The notes under the pieces are model-generated. The model worked only from the letters and a program-made list of their open reading frames with translations, was not told where the DNA came from and did no database searches. From assembly GCA_902812345.1 (NCBI GenBank), contig CADDZM010000001.1, positions 1 to 64,000 of the forward strand: a stretch of 64,000 bases of DNA, in the 5' to 3' direction. Origin of the DNA: Chloroflexota bacterium. GTDB lineage: Bacteria > Chloroflexota > Chloroflexia > Chloroheliales > Chloroheliaceae. Below, piece after piece: positions 62,372-64,000 of the stretch (position 1 is the first letter of the stretch; the number at the start of each line of letters is the position of its first letter). A program made the position numbers and the translations under genes.

Positions 62372-63328
62372 ATGCCACGCGCACAAGGAAAAGACCTTTG
62401 TGAACTTTTTGGGTATGCCCCAGATGATGATTCTGCTATTGCTAGAAAACAACGCGATAGCCAAATTTGCCCATTTATTGGAGGCATTTGTATAAAACAC
62501 AGTCACCCACTTCCAGGTGGTAAAATAGATATTTTTGGTTCTTGCAGTGTTGCAAATAAACCAAAAAAAGGAACATTAGAAGAAGTGGTTATTTGTCCTC
62601 AACGTCTTTATGCTAACAGATACGAGGTATTGCAAAGGGTTATTCTAGATGCTGTTGGTGAAGGAATTCCATTCTTCATGGCAGACGAATATAAGCAGTC
62701 GAAACGTTTAGACGCCCTTCCAAGTAATTTTGTGGTACTACTTGGTAAAAATTCAAGTGCTGAAATTTCACTTTCAAAAAGGGATCCTATTACGAATAAG
62801 CTTATAAAACTAAATCTTGATTGGGTTTTTGCACAATTAGTAGATGGTATTTTAACTCAAATAATACCTTGTGAAGTTCAAAGTATTGATATTACGGGTA
62901 ATTATCATGCAAACTGGAAAGCTTATATGACTGAAGCTTCCAGTATTCCAAATTCAAATCATGGATTGAATTGGGCAAATGTCTGGAAAAGATTAATCCC
63001 ACAATTAATCTTGAAAGGTACAGTTGCTGCTAATTCAGAATTATGCAAAAGTGGCAGTTATTTTGTTCTCCCAGAAAGAGTGTACAATCAGTTTGAGAAC
63101 TTAGTTGGGAAAGTTAATCCTGTAAACCTTCCTGGACCAGGCGTACTAACAATAATGACCTATGAATTAGGACCGCTAGTTCCATTTGGTTCCATTCGAT
63201 CATTAGTTCAAAAACGAACAATAAGGATGTTATCTGCCGATTTTTCTATAGCCTTTTCTGCTGGTCACCGTTTGCCATTAGGTTCTCAACTTGACTCAAA
63301 AGTTTTAAGCGTACTGAATGCTCTATAA
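62372..63328 (+). CDS. NotI-like type II restriction endonuclease
   Basis: 318 residues. The pattern matches NotI: four cysteines Cys33 (ICPF), Cys40, Cys58 (GSCSVAN) and Cys75 (VVICPQRL) at spacings like NotI's iron-binding cysteines, then Asp150 (NLDWVFAQ) and Glu168-Val-Gln170 (PCEVQSIDITGNY), equivalent to NotI's D...E-x-Q active site. The rest is highly diverged. The target sequence cannot be read from the protein. Coupled to the upstream methyltransferase; AT-rich. Identity rests on motif alignment from memory, so moderate confidence. Confidence 0.75.
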   Translation: MPRAQGKDLCELFGYAPDDDSAIARKQRDSQICPFIGGICIKHSHPLPGGKIDIFGSCSVANKPKKGTLEEVVICPQRLYANRYEVLQRVILDAVGEGIPFFMADEYKQSKRLDALPSNFVVLLGKNSSAEISLSKRDPITNKLIKLNLDWVFAQLVDGILTQIIPCEVQSIDITGNYHANWKAYMTEASSIPNSNHGLNWANVWKRLIPQLILKGTVAANSELCKSGSYFVLPERVYNQFENLVGKVNPVNLPGPGVLTIMTYELGPLVPFGSIRSLVQKRTIRMLSADFSIAFSAGHRLPLGSQLDSKVLSVLNAL

Positions 63329-63558
63329 TTAATTTAAGCTCTGCAACCCTAAAATTTCCGAATCCGATGGCTATGCACCTTGATAGTTTTGCTTTCTAAC
63401 CTCTCAGATTTGCAGTAGGCGAGCCAACTGTGAAACAGACGGTTGTCCTCAGTTGCCTCGGAATTATTAATAACGGTTGTTTTTCCTGACATAAAAATGC
63501 ACCCCACTTTTTCGAGGAGTGCCATTTGTCACATAGGGAAGCCACAAATAAATAAAAA

Positions 63559-63631
63559 TACGCCCGGCAAGGATCGAACTTGCGACCATCCGCTTAGAAG
63601 GCGGATGCTCTATCCACTGAGCTACGGGCGC
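63559..63631 (-). tRNA. tRNA-Arg (anticodon UCU)
   Basis: Minus strand reads GCGCCCGTAGCTCAGTGGAT..., with anticodon stem-loop CCGCC-TTCTAAG-CGGAT giving UCU, T-arm GTTCGATCC and acceptor end CGGGCGT. First acceptor pair is G-U. CCA is not encoded. 73 bases. Its 3' end faces the restriction-modification genes. Confidence 0.93.
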
Positions 63632-63688
63632 TCTTTTCAGGCTAGATTATATCTTTTTACGCTTTATCTGGCAAGTGTGGTTTAACTT

Positions 63689-64000
63689 TTATCTCGCCAG
63701 TAAGGCCCGAATGCTGTAGCTCCCGGCCTGGCGCATCTTCTCGATGGTGACGTTCTCGTTGCCAAGCGAGGCGTGGACGCCCAGTCCGTCTATGATGCCG
63801 ATTAGCGAGAGGGTCGCCATATCGGGGTCGAGCGAACGGAAGGTGCCCGACCGGATGCCGTCCTCGATAATTGAGCGGATGAGGTTGAACCAGCTTCCAA
63901 AGCGGACCTCGTTGAGGTGGCGCAGATTGGGGTTATTGATGGCTTTTACCCAGAAGGTCAGCGAGATGTACCACTCGCGGCGGTCGTCCGGAGAGTCGGG
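63689..64000 (-). CDS. TetR-family transcriptional regulator, C-terminal part (5' truncated by the window)
   Basis: The frame is open from the right edge to the stop at 63689, 103 residues. IIEDGIRSGTFRSLDPDMAT followed by LIGIIDGLGVHASLGN is the ligand-binding C-domain pattern of TetR/AcrR proteins. The HTH lies outside the window. GC-rich again, like the core genes. Confidence 0.75.
   Translation of the reverse strand, partial: PDSPDDRREWYISLTFWVKAINNPNLRHLNEVRFGSWFNLIRSIIEDGIRSGTFRSLDPDMATLSLIGIIDGLGVHASLGNENVTIEKMRQAGSYSIRALLAR

Noticed and set aside
1-64000. CRISPR arrays, insertion sequences, prophage genes
   Set aside because: No regularly spaced repeats, transposase or phage structural genes were seen on either strand.

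Overview
The window reads as one contiguous stretch of a Chloroflexota (Chloroflexi) chromosome. The evidence is indirect. Exported proteases carry the tandem GGL/FG.P/QYFER module common in that phylum, nuo genes lie as an A-B-C-D-H-I-J-K-L-M-N block without E, F or G, and the housekeeping genes are moderately GC-rich with frequent GTG/TTG starts behind good Shine-Dalgarno sites. I cannot name the genus from the sequence.

Layout. 1-3.7 kb: the tail of an unknown gene, an exported S8 protease and a SanA/YdcF-type membrane protein. 3.9-7.5 kb (+): efp, accB, an alpha/beta hydrolase and xseA. 7.6-12.6 kb (-): a GAF histidine kinase, clpC and a separate Clp N-domain protein. 12.6-14.8 kb (+): an ArsR-type regulator with a palindromic operator over its promoter, then an MFS exporter. 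14.9-21.3 kb (-): rpsA with a long foldable leader, an acidic protein, a NYN nuclease, an M23 protease and selB. 21.5-22.5 kb (+): ispH. 22.5-29.4 kb (-): rpe-ltaE-trmD, an ABC-2 exporter whose permease is fused to a SpoIIM-like domain, and a surface glycoside hydrolase.

29.4-31.7 kb is unusual. It holds two exact ParB-binding (parS) sites and, 2 kb on, a 14-bp inverted repeat made of DnaA-box-like 9-mers. Between them lie a membrane protein and a helix-hairpin-helix protein. This suggests a location near the chromosome origin, although dnaA, parA and parB are not in the window. 31.3-36.9 kb (-): radA, rdgB, an M24 peptidase and an S41 lipoprotein. 37.1-49.8 kb (+): the 11-gene nuo operon for the membrane arm and quinone-reducing module of complex I. 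49.9-60.5 kb: small proteins, panE, a TPR protein, a PolX-family protein whose polymerase aspartates are replaced, a glycosyltransferase, an antibiotic-kinase homologue and the TldD/TldE pair.

60.5-63.3 kb is an AT-rich island with a C5-cytosine methyltransferase and a NotI-like endonuclease, which together look like a type II restriction-modification system acquired by transfer. It sits beside tRNA-Arg(UCU). The window ends inside a TetR-family gene.

The signals least explained by standard annotation are: the parS/DnaA-box zone; a nested two-stem rpsA leader; a 76-79-nt hairpin element present twice (13.4 and 17.6 kb) with a compensatory base-pair change; the degenerate PolX; and the NotI-like island. 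All conclusions come from reading the sequence; no searches or computations were run.
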